Below are positions 42,028-50,857 of a DNA stretch of 64,000 nucleotides, one piece after another. The notes under the pieces were generated by a model. The model was not told the origin of the DNA and ran no database searches. It was given only the letters and a program-made list of their open reading frames with translations. The stretch lies in assembly GCA_964636985.1 (NCBI GenBank), contig CAZWSX010000024.1, forward strand, positions 1 through 64,000. Direction: 5' to 3'. The first letter of the stretch is position 1. Each line of letters opens with the position of its first letter. Both the position numbers and the translations under genes were made by a program. This DNA comes from CAZWSX01 sp964636985. GTDB taxonomy: Bacteria > Planctomycetota > Planctomycetia > Pirellulales > Pirellulaceae.

Positions 42028-42786
42028 ATGATTCGATTCGCTTCCGATGTTTCTACAGTGTTGGCGATCGGTGCGCATCCCGACGACATCGAACTGGGTG
42101 CGGGTGGCATTCTGCTCAAGATGCAAGATGCCGGCTGGAAAGTCGTCATGCTCGTCGCGACCGACGGCGCACGAGGCGGGGAACCTCTGCAACGAAATGA
42201 GGAGCAGGACCGAGCGGCCCGATTCTTGAATGCCGATTTGTTGTGGGGCGGGCTCGAAGATGGCGACGTTCAAGTTTGTCCGGCGACCATCAACAAAATC
42301 GAATCGGTGGTCCGCGAATACCGCCCTCAGGTCGTGCTTACCCATTGGCGAGAAGACACCCATCAAGATCATCGCAATCTCTCGCTAGCAACCATTTCCG
42401 CATGCCGTCGCGTCGATATTCTCATTTGCTATGAAGTGCCAAGCACCGAACGATTCGAGCCGGCGATTTTCGAGCATCTCAACGACGAAGAGCTGCGAAG
42501 AAAGAACGAACTGGTGAAGTGCCATCAGTCCCAACTAGGCATGGGCGACCGCCGGGACGTCCTCGAGTGGATGAACCACACCGGCAAGTATCGGGGGCAA
42601 AAAGTACGGCGCCGGTTCTGCGAGGCCTTCCACCCCATTCACGCCTCGTTTCTTTCGCGACTTATCGACCCCATGCAGAACTCAATCGACGACGGTCAAG
42701 AGATTCGCGACGCGCGACCCGTCGAGCCCCGCGCTTCTGCGGTCGGTGGAAAACAGCGAGTCGAGTACATCGATCTCAGTCGCTAG
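42028..42786 (+). CDS. PIG-L/LmbE-family deacetylase
   Basis: A 252-residue enzyme. VLAIGAHPDDIELGAGG holds the zinc motif HPDD, and LTHWREDTHQDHRN supplies the second HxxD-H zinc cluster. These proteins remove acetyl from N-acetylglucosamine-type substrates in lipid, thiol (mycothiol, bacillithiol) or antibiotic pathways. The C-terminal ECxHxxH-like end (KCHQSQ, then FCEAFHPIH) is in the usual place. The start at ATG 42028 was chosen by the MIRFASDV pattern; the frame is open further upstream. Substrate unknown. Its last bases overlap those of the convergent membrane protein. Confidence 0.9.
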   Translation: MIRFASDVSTVLAIGAHPDDIELGAGGILLKMQDAGWKVVMLVATDGARGGEPLQRNEEQDRAARFLNADLLWGGLEDGDVQVCPATINKIESVVREYRPQVVLTHWREDTHQDHRNLSLATISACRRVDILICYEVPSTERFEPAIFEHLNDEELRRKNELVKCHQSQLGMGDRRDVLEWMNHTGKYRGQKVRRRFCEAFHPIHASFLSRLIDPMQNSIDDGQEIRDARPVEPRASAVGGKQRVEYIDLSR

Positions 42787-43706
42787 CGCGGCAAGACCGC
42801 TTCCTGCACAGTAGAATTTGCCGCTGTAATGCCCAGCAGCGGCCTCATCTTCCGATCGAACTTTTGCTTGGCAATCGCCAGCACCACCACCAGCGGAATC
42901 GCCACGACCGCGATTCTCACCGCGGCTACTACCCACGGCTTTTGATGACGCTTCGGGAGTAGCTCACTCGCCCAGCCTAGCAACGGCGCAAGAAGAACGA
43001 CGATTCCTCCAACCAGCGATATCTTCCCAAAGAACTGGCCTACGAACAAAATGCCGAACAGCCCCATCAAGGTGAAGCCAAGAGCGCTCTGAAAGTTCCA
43101 GGAGCTTTCGCGCATCGGCCCTAAGCTGGAACCGACAATCGCGGCCGCCAGCGGAAACGCCACCGCGCCTCCTTTGATGTAACCGCCTAGCATCACCATC
43201 ATTCCGGCACTCGCAATCGCGATCGCCATGTTCCAGTTGGTTGCAACGTTAGGCGTCCGCTCGTCGAGCTTCAGCAGCAGCCACCACTGAGCCGCTAAGA
43301 CCAACGGGCAAAGAGCCAACAGCGTTGCAACTTCCCAAGGTTTCCACGGGCTATTCTGTGTCAAATAGACCGAGTTATAAAGCAACACCGCGCCGCCGAC
43401 CGTAGCCAGCGTGATTCGCAAGATCCATCCACACCAGGCAGGGACCCGCGGAAAGCTCGCCGCCAACTCAATTACAAACGTGGCCGGCAGCAGAACCAGC
43501 AAGAAGCGGTCAAGCCCGCTGAACGGCGGCCACTTGGCTTCGATCGGAAAGACATAGCACCCAGCCACAAAGCCTGTCGCAACAGCGAGCAGGCCGATCA
43601 AGGCTCCATGGGTTGCGCGGCGAAACAAACTCGCCGCGGCAACCAACATAAAACCGACCGCGGCCGCGACCGCAGTCGCCTTGAGGAAAGGCCACGGCTC
43701 TGGCAT
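42783..43706 (-). CDS. Polytopic membrane protein, unknown
   Basis: A 307-residue protein with about nine probable transmembrane helices spread over its length and few soluble loops (one conserved-looking loop PMRESSWNFQSALGF). No transporter or enzyme signature recognised. The start at 43706 has AGGAG six bases upstream. It begins 3 bases after the stop of the YceI gene on the same strand, so the two are almost surely one operon with yceI first. Confidence 0.72.
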   Translation of the reverse strand: MPEPWPFLKATAVAAAVGFMLVAAASLFRRATHGALIGLLAVATGFVAGCYVFPIEAKWPPFSGLDRFLLVLLPATFVIELAASFPRVPAWCGWILRITLATVGGAVLLYNSVYLTQNSPWKPWEVATLLALCPLVLAAQWWLLLKLDERTPNVATNWNMAIAIASAGMMVMLGGYIKGGAVAFPLAAAIVGSSLGPMRESSWNFQSALGFTLMGLFGILFVGQFFGKISLVGGIVVLLAPLLGWASELLPKRHQKPWVVAAVRIAVVAIPLVVVLAIAKQKFDRKMRPLLGITAANSTVQEAVLPR

Positions 43707-43709
43707 GAG

Positions 43710-44285
43710 TTACTCCTGCCGCAGTCCTTCGCAATCGATGTAGATCGGCGATTCGTCACCAATCGGGCCAATGCCGCTCTTATCGAAGTTGTAGTCGCTT
43801 CGCTTGACCGTGAGCTCGGTCGAGAAACCGACTCGCTTTATGCCGCGGAAATTCTGTTCCTTCCCCCCTTTGAGGACGAACGTGATCTTCTTGGTTGTGC
43901 CGTGCATCGTGAAGTCGCCGGTCACTTCGTAACCGCCATCCACCGCTTTCACGCTGGTGCTCTTGAACGTGATCGTCGGGAACTGCTTCGTATCGAAATA
44001 GTCAGGCTGGCGAAGATGCTCGTCGCGGGCCTTGTTCGCCGTGTCGACGCTGTCGGCTTTGATTGTCAATTCGAACGTCGACTTGGTCGGGTCTTGCCGG
44101 TCGAGCGAAAACTTCCCTTCCACGTCGTTGAATCGCCCATGAATCCAACTGATGTCCAAGTGCCGGGCCTTGAAGCTGACCGACGAGTGGATGGGGTCGT
44201 ACACATAGTTGTCGGCAGCGAACGCAGCGCCGCCTAGCAGTGCAAAACAAGCTAACGACACACTCAACAGGGAGCAGGCTTTCAT
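43710..44285 (-). CDS. YceI-like periplasmic lipid-binding protein
   Basis: A 191-residue secreted lipocalin-like protein: signal peptide (MKACSLLSVSLACFALLGGAAFA), then the YceI pattern YVYDPIHSSVSFKARHLDISWIHGRFNDVEG, DEHLRQPDYFDTKQFPTITFKST and MHGTTKKITF. YceI proteins bind polyisoprenoid or amphiphilic lipids in the periplasm. The start has AAGGA. First gene of a probable two-gene operon with the membrane protein downstream, a combination that might handle a shared lipid. Confidence 0.9.
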   Translation of the reverse strand: MKACSLLSVSLACFALLGGAAFAADNYVYDPIHSSVSFKARHLDISWIHGRFNDVEGKFSLDRQDPTKSTFELTIKADSVDTANKARDEHLRQPDYFDTKQFPTITFKSTSVKAVDGGYEVTGDFTMHGTTKKITFVLKGGKEQNFRGIKRVGFSTELTVKRSDYNFDKSGIGPIGDESPIYIDCEGLRQE

Positions 44286-44501
44286 GGGAATCGTTCCTTG
44301 GAGGGATTAAGCAGTAAGCCAGTGCGGCAGAACTCTCGCGACCATAGTAGACCCGCCTTCCATGTGGGTAAAGCTAGGTGCCGTCAAAGCCGCGGCCAGG
44401 TACGCTCTCTAATGCCGTATCACTTGTGGTAGCCTAGAGGCCATCCGATGCCACTTCGAGCACGACGTTACATTGCCATCGCAGCAGGGCAGGAGAAGCA
44501 A

Positions 44502-46484
44502 GTGACAAACTGGCTCGGCAAATTCTGGCCCCTGCGACTGGCGCTGTGGATTATCGCCGCAGTGCTTTGCCTCGCGATTTGGCCGGTGGCGATTTCCGAC
44601 GTCCTTCCACGTGAACGGCTCCATGCCGTGGGGCAATACTTCGAAGAACGTTATTCCTCCTTCGGCAATCCCATTCTTCTCACAGGGGGAAGCGCCATCG
44701 AAGCATGGGACTGGCAGACCGGCAAGCGTTGGCGCCTTCCCGTTTCGTGGTCCGCGGAAAAATCGATCGTCGACGTCGTCAGCGATGGCCGCACCAGTGC
44801 CGTGGCAGAACTCGATCCCCATCGGGGAATCGTTCTCACTGACGTAATGCCTCCGCACGAACAAGAGGTTTATCCCTTGCCCAAGGAATGGCAGGATGGC
44901 CCACTGGCAATGACCCAGCGGCAGGGGATCTGGAGCACGGAAGACCTGGAGATCGAAACGGAAATCGGCCAACTCGTGATGATCGACCCCCGCGTCAAGT
45001 TCGCGGTCGTCGCGCGCTACGAAGTCGACAGCATGGCCGTTTACGTGGTCGAATTGGCGACAGGCAAGATTGTCGATACCAAGACCAAGATCGATGAGGC
45101 CTACACGCTCGGAAACGGAGGTCTCGAACTCACGCAGTTCGAGCAGGTAACGTCGCCTAAGCCTGATGTCATCGTCCGTTCCACGCGTTGGAAGCTCTCC
45201 GACACCGGCCAACTCGTGGACCCCGTTGAGAAGCCCGAGGGTATGCAGGCCGACGGGCTTTCACCGATCGGAATCTTCGGAATCTATTCGGTTACCTCTG
45301 CCGATGGCCGGTACGAAGCCGTGAAGCGGTCCGACGATCCGATGGTCATTCGAGAGCGAGAGAGCGGTCGCGTTTTGCAGAACATTCCGGTTTCCGATCT
45401 TTTCACAACCGATATCTCCTTCAGTACCGACGGCAAGTATCTGCTGGCCGGCAACTCGTTTACCGATCTGCGAGTGTTCGACCTCGAATCGCAATCCTTG
45501 GTGGTCGCCGACCGCCGCATCGAGCGCCGCGGGTGGCGCTCGCGCATCCTGATGACGGCGTCCGCGATTCCCTTCCTCCTGGCCTTAGCCTTGGCTCTTC
45601 GCACTGCTTCGTTCGAACGAATGGCCTGGGATTTTGTTCTGGCGACTCTGTTCCTCGACTCGTTCGCCGCGGCAATCGCACTCTTGAACAATGCGATGCC
45701 GCAGGGATTTGGCAGCTTCGGTGCCGCGATGGCCATTGGCACCTACTGGGCATTCGGACCTCAACCGCTATGGAAACGCTTGTTTTGCGGCACCGCGGGA
45801 ATTGCCACCCTGTTCGGCTCTCTCTTTGCGGCCAGCGGATGGGTAAATGAAGCCAGTCTGACGAACGAGCAGTTGACGATGGTGCTCACGACGTTCGTGT
45901 TTGTCGCCACCGTCTGCGCCCTGGGAGCTTGGTTAATGACCCTTCCGCTGGGATGGCGGATCGCGCGCGAAGAATCGACCGCCGGCGGGTCCCGATTTCA
46001 GTTTGGAATCAGCACGATGTGCCTCGCGATCACTTTCGCCGCGATCACCTCCGCCATGGTGGGGCGATTCACCCAGGAGGCGGCCATGGTGACGGATACG
46101 CCACTCTGGATTTTGGCCGTAGCAAGTGTCACCGTCCTGTCGTTGATTCTCGTTGGCGTATTGGCCATGTGGCTGCTGTTGTGGCTCTGGTTTCGCCAGC
46201 ACACCCGGGCTTCGCTGCTCTTGGCCTTGAGTGGTGTGGTCACGATGTTCGTACTTGTGTCCGCGGCCCTTATCGCCGTTCGTTTCGCTTTTGAAACGGG
46301 AGGATTCGCGCTCGCTACGGCGTCGCCAGTCGCGTACGAAATAATGTACATGTTGGCTCCGCTGGTCTTGCAATGCGCATGGTTCAGCTTTGCACTGTGG
46401 CTGGCTCGACGACACGGCTACCGCTGGATCAAGGCGAGTAAGCCGATCCTGGTGATCGACGACGCCGTGGGAGCGGCGGCATGA
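44502..46484 (+). CDS. Membrane protein with N-terminal propeller-like domain (tandem paralogue 1)
   Basis: A 660-residue protein. A transmembrane helix at about 10-28 (LRLALWIIAAVLCLAIWPVA) leads to an extracytoplasmic region of about 330 residues with WD/propeller-like strands (AIEAWDWQTGKRWRLP, FSTDGKYLLAGNSFTDLRVFDLES). At least six transmembrane helices follow, with an FQFGISTMCLAITF segment inside. It ends LARRHGYRWIKASKP. I place the start at the GTG 44502 (AGGAG six bases upstream): the reading MTNWLGKFWPLR then aligns with MTTWLGKMWPLR of the next gene. The next gene overlaps it by ATGA. Function unknown. Confidence 0.78.
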   Translation: MTNWLGKFWPLRLALWIIAAVLCLAIWPVAISDVLPRERLHAVGQYFEERYSSFGNPILLTGGSAIEAWDWQTGKRWRLPVSWSAEKSIVDVVSDGRTSAVAELDPHRGIVLTDVMPPHEQEVYPLPKEWQDGPLAMTQRQGIWSTEDLEIETEIGQLVMIDPRVKFAVVARYEVDSMAVYVVELATGKIVDTKTKIDEAYTLGNGGLELTQFEQVTSPKPDVIVRSTRWKLSDTGQLVDPVEKPEGMQADGLSPIGIFGIYSVTSADGRYEAVKRSDDPMVIRERESGRVLQNIPVSDLFTTDISFSTDGKYLLAGNSFTDLRVFDLESQSLVVADRRIERRGWRSRILMTASAIPFLLALALALRTASFERMAWDFVLATLFLDSFAAAIALLNNAMPQGFGSFGAAMAIGTYWAFGPQPLWKRLFCGTAGIATLFGSLFAASGWVNEASLTNEQLTMVLTTFVFVATVCALGAWLMTLPLGWRIAREESTAGGSRFQFGISTMCLAITFAAITSAMVGRFTQEAAMVTDTPLWILAVASVTVLSLILVGVLAMWLLLWLWFRQHTRASLLLALSGVVTMFVLVSAALIAVRFAFETGGFALATASPVAYEIMYMLAPLVLQCAWFSFALWLARRHGYRWIKASKPILVIDDAVGAAA

Positions 46485-48343
46485 CAACCTGGCTCGGCAA
46501 AATGTGGCCGCTCCGCGCGGCGCTGTGGCTGCTGGCCGCCCTACTTTGCCTTCTATTCTGGCCGATGCTGGCGACTGAGATCGCACCGCGCAGTTGGCTC
46601 CCGTCGTATGCAAATTGGGAGCTCGATGGTCATACCGAGTTCGCAAATCCCTTCCTCAGCAAAATCGGCGACTACACCATCGAAGCCTGGGATTGGAAAT
46701 CAGGCAAACGTTGGCACTTCACCCCGCAACCCCAAGTCGGCAATCCGTTCATCACCGTCATCAAGGACGGCCGCGCCTACGCCGTGGTCACATCAGACCG
46801 CTTTGCTGTTTACGTTACCGATGTAGCGCCTCCGCACGCGCAGCGGAAATATGTACTTCCCGGTGTGGAGGACTACAAAGTGCTGGTCGCGGTCGACCCG
46901 GACCTCAAGTTCGCCGTGGCCCTGATCGGCCAAAAAAATAGGCTGGTAGTGATTGATTTGGCAAAACAGGAACAAGTCTCGAAAGAAAGCAACGCGCACG
47001 AGGTCTTCCTCGTAGGAAATGGAGAGTTGGAAACGATTAACTACGGTTCTCGTTCTTCGGTGACTAGCGCTCCCATTCCGAAATCGACGCGTTGGGAAAT
47101 TGCCAGCGATGGCCGCCTCGTGGAATCGAAAACGCCGCCGGTCGTCAACAAGCATCTCTTGGAGAAATTGCGCGTCGAACCCGCGCACCTCATATCACCC
47201 GACGGGCGGTTCGACGTCACGTACGTCGACCGAACCCGCGTCGATGTTCGCGATCGAACCACGGGCCAATTGCTCGACAAGATTCGGATTCCGCCCAATC
47301 CAACGCTCAACAACGTGGCCTTCAGCACCGACAGCAAACACTTGCTCGCCGGCGATGGCGACGCCCATTTCAAAATCTACAACTTGGAGACGCAGTCGCT
47401 TGTCGCCGACGATCATCGCGCGGAGCGCAGGTGGTGGGCATCATTCGGCTTAACGGCAGCCTCGGCGGCCGGCTGTCTGCTGGCGCTGTTCTTGTCTCTT
47501 CGCACGCCCTCGTTTGAGCGCGCCGCTTGGGACTATCTGCTGGCGACCTTGTTTTGGGACTCGTTCGCCACGGTGATGACCACGAACTACGAATGGTTCC
47601 CGCGCGGTTTCACAGGCTTGGGGACGGCCGCGGCGATCGGCATCTATTGGACGTTCGGAGCTCAATCGTTTTGGAGCCGCATCCTCTGCGGTGCCGCCGC
47701 CCTTGCCATCGCGGCCTGTTCTTATTTGATGGTCGTCACTCGCTCGCCGTACCACCTCGCGGCCGAGCAGTCGGTCGTGCTCGCAACCCTGGTCGTCACG
47801 ACCGCTTTTTGCACCCTGGCTGCCTGGCTGATCACGCTTCCCGGCCGCTGGCGCGTCTCTCCCAAAGAAGCGATCGAGGCATCGCTGCCATTTCAATTCG
47901 GCCTCAGCGCCGTGATCTTGGTCGTCACGATGACCGGTTTGATTTTGGGAATGGTTCGCGGGTCTGCCAGCCAGCAGTTCGAAAGAGCGGATGCCGGGAT
48001 GATGGTTATGATCACTATCGTGATGGCCGCATTCTTTCTTTTAGCGACTGCGGTGGTCTGGGTGTTTTTGTGGCTCTGGTTCAGGCAATTCGACTTTCTT
48101 TCCGTCGTTTTGCTTTTCGTTATTGCGGCCGCGGCCGTGACGCCCGCCCTGTTACAGGTGAGCTCGATGCCTCAACCGGGAGGTTTTCAGGCTTCACACG
48201 CAGTCCTAGCGTTCCTCTTCTACGCCGTGCCGGTGGTTCTGACGATTGCTCAACTGAGCTTCCCTCTCTGGCTTGCCCGGCGGCACGGCTACCGCTGGGT
48301 GAAGGCGAACAAGCCCGCGCCGGCGCGGATCGGGCCGGCGTAG
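46481..48343 (+). CDS. Membrane protein with N-terminal propeller-like domain (tandem paralogue 2)
   Basis: A 620-residue paralogue of the previous gene, translationally coupled to it through an ATGA overlap at 46481-46484. Same order: MTTWLGKMWPLR, first helix, propeller-like region (TIEAWDWKSGKRW; FSTDSKHLLAGDGDAHFKIYNLETQ), then about seven membrane helices with FQFGLSAVILVVTM, ending LARRHGYRWVKANKP. The two probably form a heteromer. The membrane part resembles no transporter family I know. The neighbour downstream is another small membrane protein, then lspA. Confidence 0.78.
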   Translation: MTTWLGKMWPLRAALWLLAALLCLLFWPMLATEIAPRSWLPSYANWELDGHTEFANPFLSKIGDYTIEAWDWKSGKRWHFTPQPQVGNPFITVIKDGRAYAVVTSDRFAVYVTDVAPPHAQRKYVLPGVEDYKVLVAVDPDLKFAVALIGQKNRLVVIDLAKQEQVSKESNAHEVFLVGNGELETINYGSRSSVTSAPIPKSTRWEIASDGRLVESKTPPVVNKHLLEKLRVEPAHLISPDGRFDVTYVDRTRVDVRDRTTGQLLDKIRIPPNPTLNNVAFSTDSKHLLAGDGDAHFKIYNLETQSLVADDHRAERRWWASFGLTAASAAGCLLALFLSLRTPSFERAAWDYLLATLFWDSFATVMTTNYEWFPRGFTGLGTAAAIGIYWTFGAQSFWSRILCGAAALAIAACSYLMVVTRSPYHLAAEQSVVLATLVVTTAFCTLAAWLITLPGRWRVSPKEAIEASLPFQFGLSAVILVVTMTGLILGMVRGSASQQFERADAGMMVMITIVMAAFFLLATAVVWVFLWLWFRQFDFLSVVLLFVIAAAAVTPALLQVSSMPQPGGFQASHAVLAFLFYAVPVVLTIAQLSFPLWLARRHGYRWVKANKPAPARIGPA

Positions 48344-48439
48344 CCCCCCCGATTCCTGCCGCGGCCGTAACTACCGTCGCCTGCAAACCGTTGCAAAACG
48401 GCTTCTCTGTGCCAAAAATGTCGTTCTCGTAAGCTTCCT

Positions 48440-49087
48440 GTGTTTTGCTCCAACTCCAAACGCGCAGCCCATTACGTGAACGCCCATCAAAATCCCGCCG
48501 AAGAGGATCAAACTGAACCGCCCGATTCTTCGGCGATATTCGTGCGCCGGCAGCAACCCAAGCCCTCCAGCAAACTAGGCGAATGGAATCAAAGCTTCGT
48601 TAAAGATACGGGGCACATGGTCAACTTGTGGGCGAGCTTCGCGGTCTTCGCGTCCATCGGCATGATCGCGATGCTGATCTGGCCGAGCTGGCTGTTTAAA
48701 AACCCTCAGGCCGGTTACATCGCTGCCGGCTGGTGCGCGTTCTCGGCAGCGGTGTGTGCTGCGATCGCCTTCGGATTTTGGCGGCGCCATGCCTGGGCAG
48801 GAGTCGTCGGCGTCATCCTGCCTGCCCTCTCGGCGCTTTTGCGAACGGCCGTGTTTGGGCTCGCTTTTGCAGCCAACAAACCCGTCAAATGGAATGCCTG
48901 GGTCCAAATCCTGATTTCCGTGTGGCTTGCCTGGATGTCCTGGCAGTGGTTAAAGGAACAGCGCGAGATGGTCGCGCTAGATGCGGCCTTGGACGGCATT
49001 GACATGGATGGCAGTGAGATCGACGAGACTGAGATGGACGACAATGACGTTGACGGCGATGATATGGCGAATAGCGAAAAGAACTAG
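48440..49087 (+). CDS. Four-helix membrane protein with acidic tail
   Basis: A 215-residue protein: polar N-terminal 60 residues, four probable transmembrane helices (about 60-82, 90-112, 118-138, 145-165) and an acidic C-terminal tail of some 40 residues composed of D/E and M in short repeats (DIDMDGSE, IDETEMDDNDVDGDD). A GTG at 48440 is the best upstream start, but without a ribosome binding site. It runs in the same direction as lspA, 24 bases upstream, so co-transcription is likely. Function unknown. Confidence 0.65.
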   Translation: MFCSNSKRAAHYVNAHQNPAEEDQTEPPDSSAIFVRRQQPKPSSKLGEWNQSFVKDTGHMVNLWASFAVFASIGMIAMLIWPSWLFKNPQAGYIAAGWCAFSAAVCAAIAFGFWRRHAWAGVVGVILPALSALLRTAVFGLAFAANKPVKWNAWVQILISVWLAWMSWQWLKEQREMVALDAALDGIDMDGSEIDETEMDDNDVDGDDMANSEKN

Positions 49088-49110
49088 CGCTCACTTCCGA
49101 ACGGATTGCG

Positions 49111-49644
49111 ATGAACTTCGCCCGCTTCTTTCAAAACCGCTTGGTCTTGGCTCTGGTCGTGGGGGCTCTTTGTATCGTGGCCGATCAGGCCACCAAGGAA
49201 ATCGCCCGCGAGACCTTGCCCGACACCGGCCGCCACTCCTACTTCGGCGACACGGTGCGGCTTGAGTTCGCGCTCAACAGCGGCGGATTTCTCAGCATGG
49301 GCGGGCAACTCTCACCGCTGGTCCGGACGGCCATCTTCATCGTGTTCAATACGGTGGCGATGATTGCGCTCACCGCGTTCCTGATCGTCAAGCGCGACGC
49401 CCCGTTCATCGTCTTTGTGTCGATGGTCTTGATCATCGCGGGAGGATTCGGGAACCTGATCGACCGCGTGACCAACGATGGCCTGGTAACTGACTTCATC
49501 AATATGGGCATCGGCTCTGTCCGCACCGGCATCTTCAACGTGGCCGATATCGCCGTGACAGCGGGGACCATCGTCGTCTTCGTATGGCTCTTCTGGACGC
49601 CTCAAGCCAAACCGCTAGGCAAAGAAGAATCAGCCGCGAGTTGA
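49111..49644 (+). CDS. lspA: Lipoprotein signal peptidase (signal peptidase II)
   Basis: A 177-residue membrane aspartyl protease that cuts prolipoproteins before the lipid-modified cysteine. Four transmembrane helices are visible. The motif GNLIDR (Asp118), the catalytic aspartate Asp128 in LVTDFIN and Asp146 in FNVADIA are all in place, as is the conserved NSGGF segment in the first half. Length normal. The essential partner Lgt is not in this window. A strong hairpin follows the stop by 12 bases. Confidence 0.93.
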   Translation: MNFARFFQNRLVLALVVGALCIVADQATKEIARETLPDTGRHSYFGDTVRLEFALNSGGFLSMGGQLSPLVRTAIFIVFNTVAMIALTAFLIVKRDAPFIVFVSMVLIIAGGFGNLIDRVTNDGLVTDFINMGIGSVRTGIFNVADIAVTAGTIVVFVWLFWTPQAKPLGKEESAAS

Positions 49645-49655
49645 ATTCCTCGTAG

Positions 49656-49676
49656 CCGCACTCGCCAAGAGTGCGG
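49656..49676. repeat. Hairpin repeat (family R8), between convergent genes
   Basis: Stem CCGCACTC / GAGTGCGG, loop GCCAA, preceded by GTAG. Related copies at 55546-55565 and, inverse, 55607-55627. It lies between the convergent stops of lspA and the next gene and may act as a bidirectional terminator. Confidence 0.7.
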
Positions 49677-49705
49677 CCGCCCCGAGGACGCTCTACTGCT
49701 TCTCC

Positions 49706-50137
49706 CTACGTGGCGCGCGTCTTGTTAAGCAAGCTCGTGATCACCGCTTTGAACACCATCTCGAGCTTCTCAAAATCGCGGCTCTCGGCCTGGCTGATCC
49801 ACACCAGCGCCTTGCCCGGCAACAACAGTCCGCGAACGCGGGCCTCGATCAACAGGTCGAGATAGAAAAAGTGCATGTCGAATCCGACATCGGCCCCGTC
49901 GTCGGGCTCGTCGACCACTTCCTTCTCGAAATCCGGATACTCCGCAGCCAGTGCCGCGACTGCCTCATCGAGCAGGCCATGCAAGTCGACCGCCCCTTGG
50001 TAGACATGCAACGTCCACTGCGCACCCGACGGTGTTTCGAGCGCAACGGTCTGCGGATCGTCGTCGGTCTGTTCGACGATCGACCAGTTTTCTGGATAAA
50101 GGAACTCGACCCCAAAGTCCTTAAATATCGCCGGCAC
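49706..50137 (-). CDS. Hypothetical soluble protein, possibly PsbP-like fold
   Basis: A 143-residue protein beginning MPAIFKDFGVEFLYPENWSIVEQ, a small beta-sandwich-like pattern reminiscent of PsbP/DUF1795-type proteins (FLYPENW, then ALETPSGAQWTLHVY), with a helical middle and the end EMVFKAVITSLL. No catalytic residues recognised. The GTG at 50137 is the start, with AGGA upstream. The assignment of the fold is uncertain. Confidence 0.65.
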   Translation of the reverse strand: MPAIFKDFGVEFLYPENWSIVEQTDDDPQTVALETPSGAQWTLHVYQGAVDLHGLLDEAVAALAAEYPDFEKEVVDEPDDGADVGFDMHFFYLDLLIEARVRGLLLPGKALVWISQAESRDFEKLEMVFKAVITSLLNKTRAT

Positions 50138-50279
50138 CGGGAAATCCTATTGGCCAAATCGCGGACACTCGCCCCACACTTCAATTCAAGCGATTTGCCC
50201 CGCCCGGCACAATGGCCTCGAACCGGAATCGCGGGCTAGGCGCACGACACTTGGGCTTGTTTCGTAAAGCGAAAATCAA

Positions 50280-50693
50280 CTACCAACTCAAAAACGCCAG
50301 CGCAAAGCCAAGAATGCCGAGCGCCGTAACCAGCCCCGCCAGAATCAACGCGAAGGGGAAGTGACTGTAGGCAAAATCGGCGGTGCGAAGCCGCCTCATC
50401 TCCCACCAGTGTTGAACGGTCGCCAACATCAATAGCGACACGCCGACGCCGATCATGATCATGCCGAACGTTCGAGCGCCAAACGCCTGCGGGCCGCGCG
50501 CCGCCTTGCCGCTTTCGTGCAGGTATTCAAAGAACTTGAACAGCGTAAAACCGAACGTGATCAGCGACGTCGCCGTCCGCGTCCATGCCATCAAGTTTCG
50601 CTCGTGCGCCAGGTACGTCCGTTCCACGGCCAGCCTAAGCTGCTCGCGGGCAGCGGCGGCAGGATTGAGCGGTTCCTCTTGCATCTCAGTCAT
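50280..50693 (-). CDS. DUF202/YidH-family membrane protein
   Basis: A 137-residue inner-membrane protein: REQLRLAVERTYLAHERNLMAWTRTATSLITFGFTLFKF is the DUF202 signature (LAxERTxLAWxRTxxSLxxFG), followed by helices at about 75-95 and 112-135. Role unknown for the family. The start at 50693 is preceded by GGAAG. It is a lone gene between unrelated neighbours. Confidence 0.88.
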   Translation of the reverse strand: MTEMQEEPLNPAAAAREQLRLAVERTYLAHERNLMAWTRTATSLITFGFTLFKFFEYLHESGKAARGPQAFGARTFGMIMIGVGVSLLMLATVQHWWEMRRLRTADFAYSHFPFALILAGLVTALGILGFALAFLSW

Positions 50694-50857
50694 GTGCGTC
50701 TTCCGAGCAAACTAAGGCGAAATACAAAAGATTTCCTGCGTTTAGCTCCAGAATAACAACAAACGGGAAGGTTTCGAATGCCGCGCACGACTACTGGCAT
50801 CCAATTCAAGGACTCGATTGAATAGAAGGGGAAGCGAACACCAGGAGGAGCAGCACC

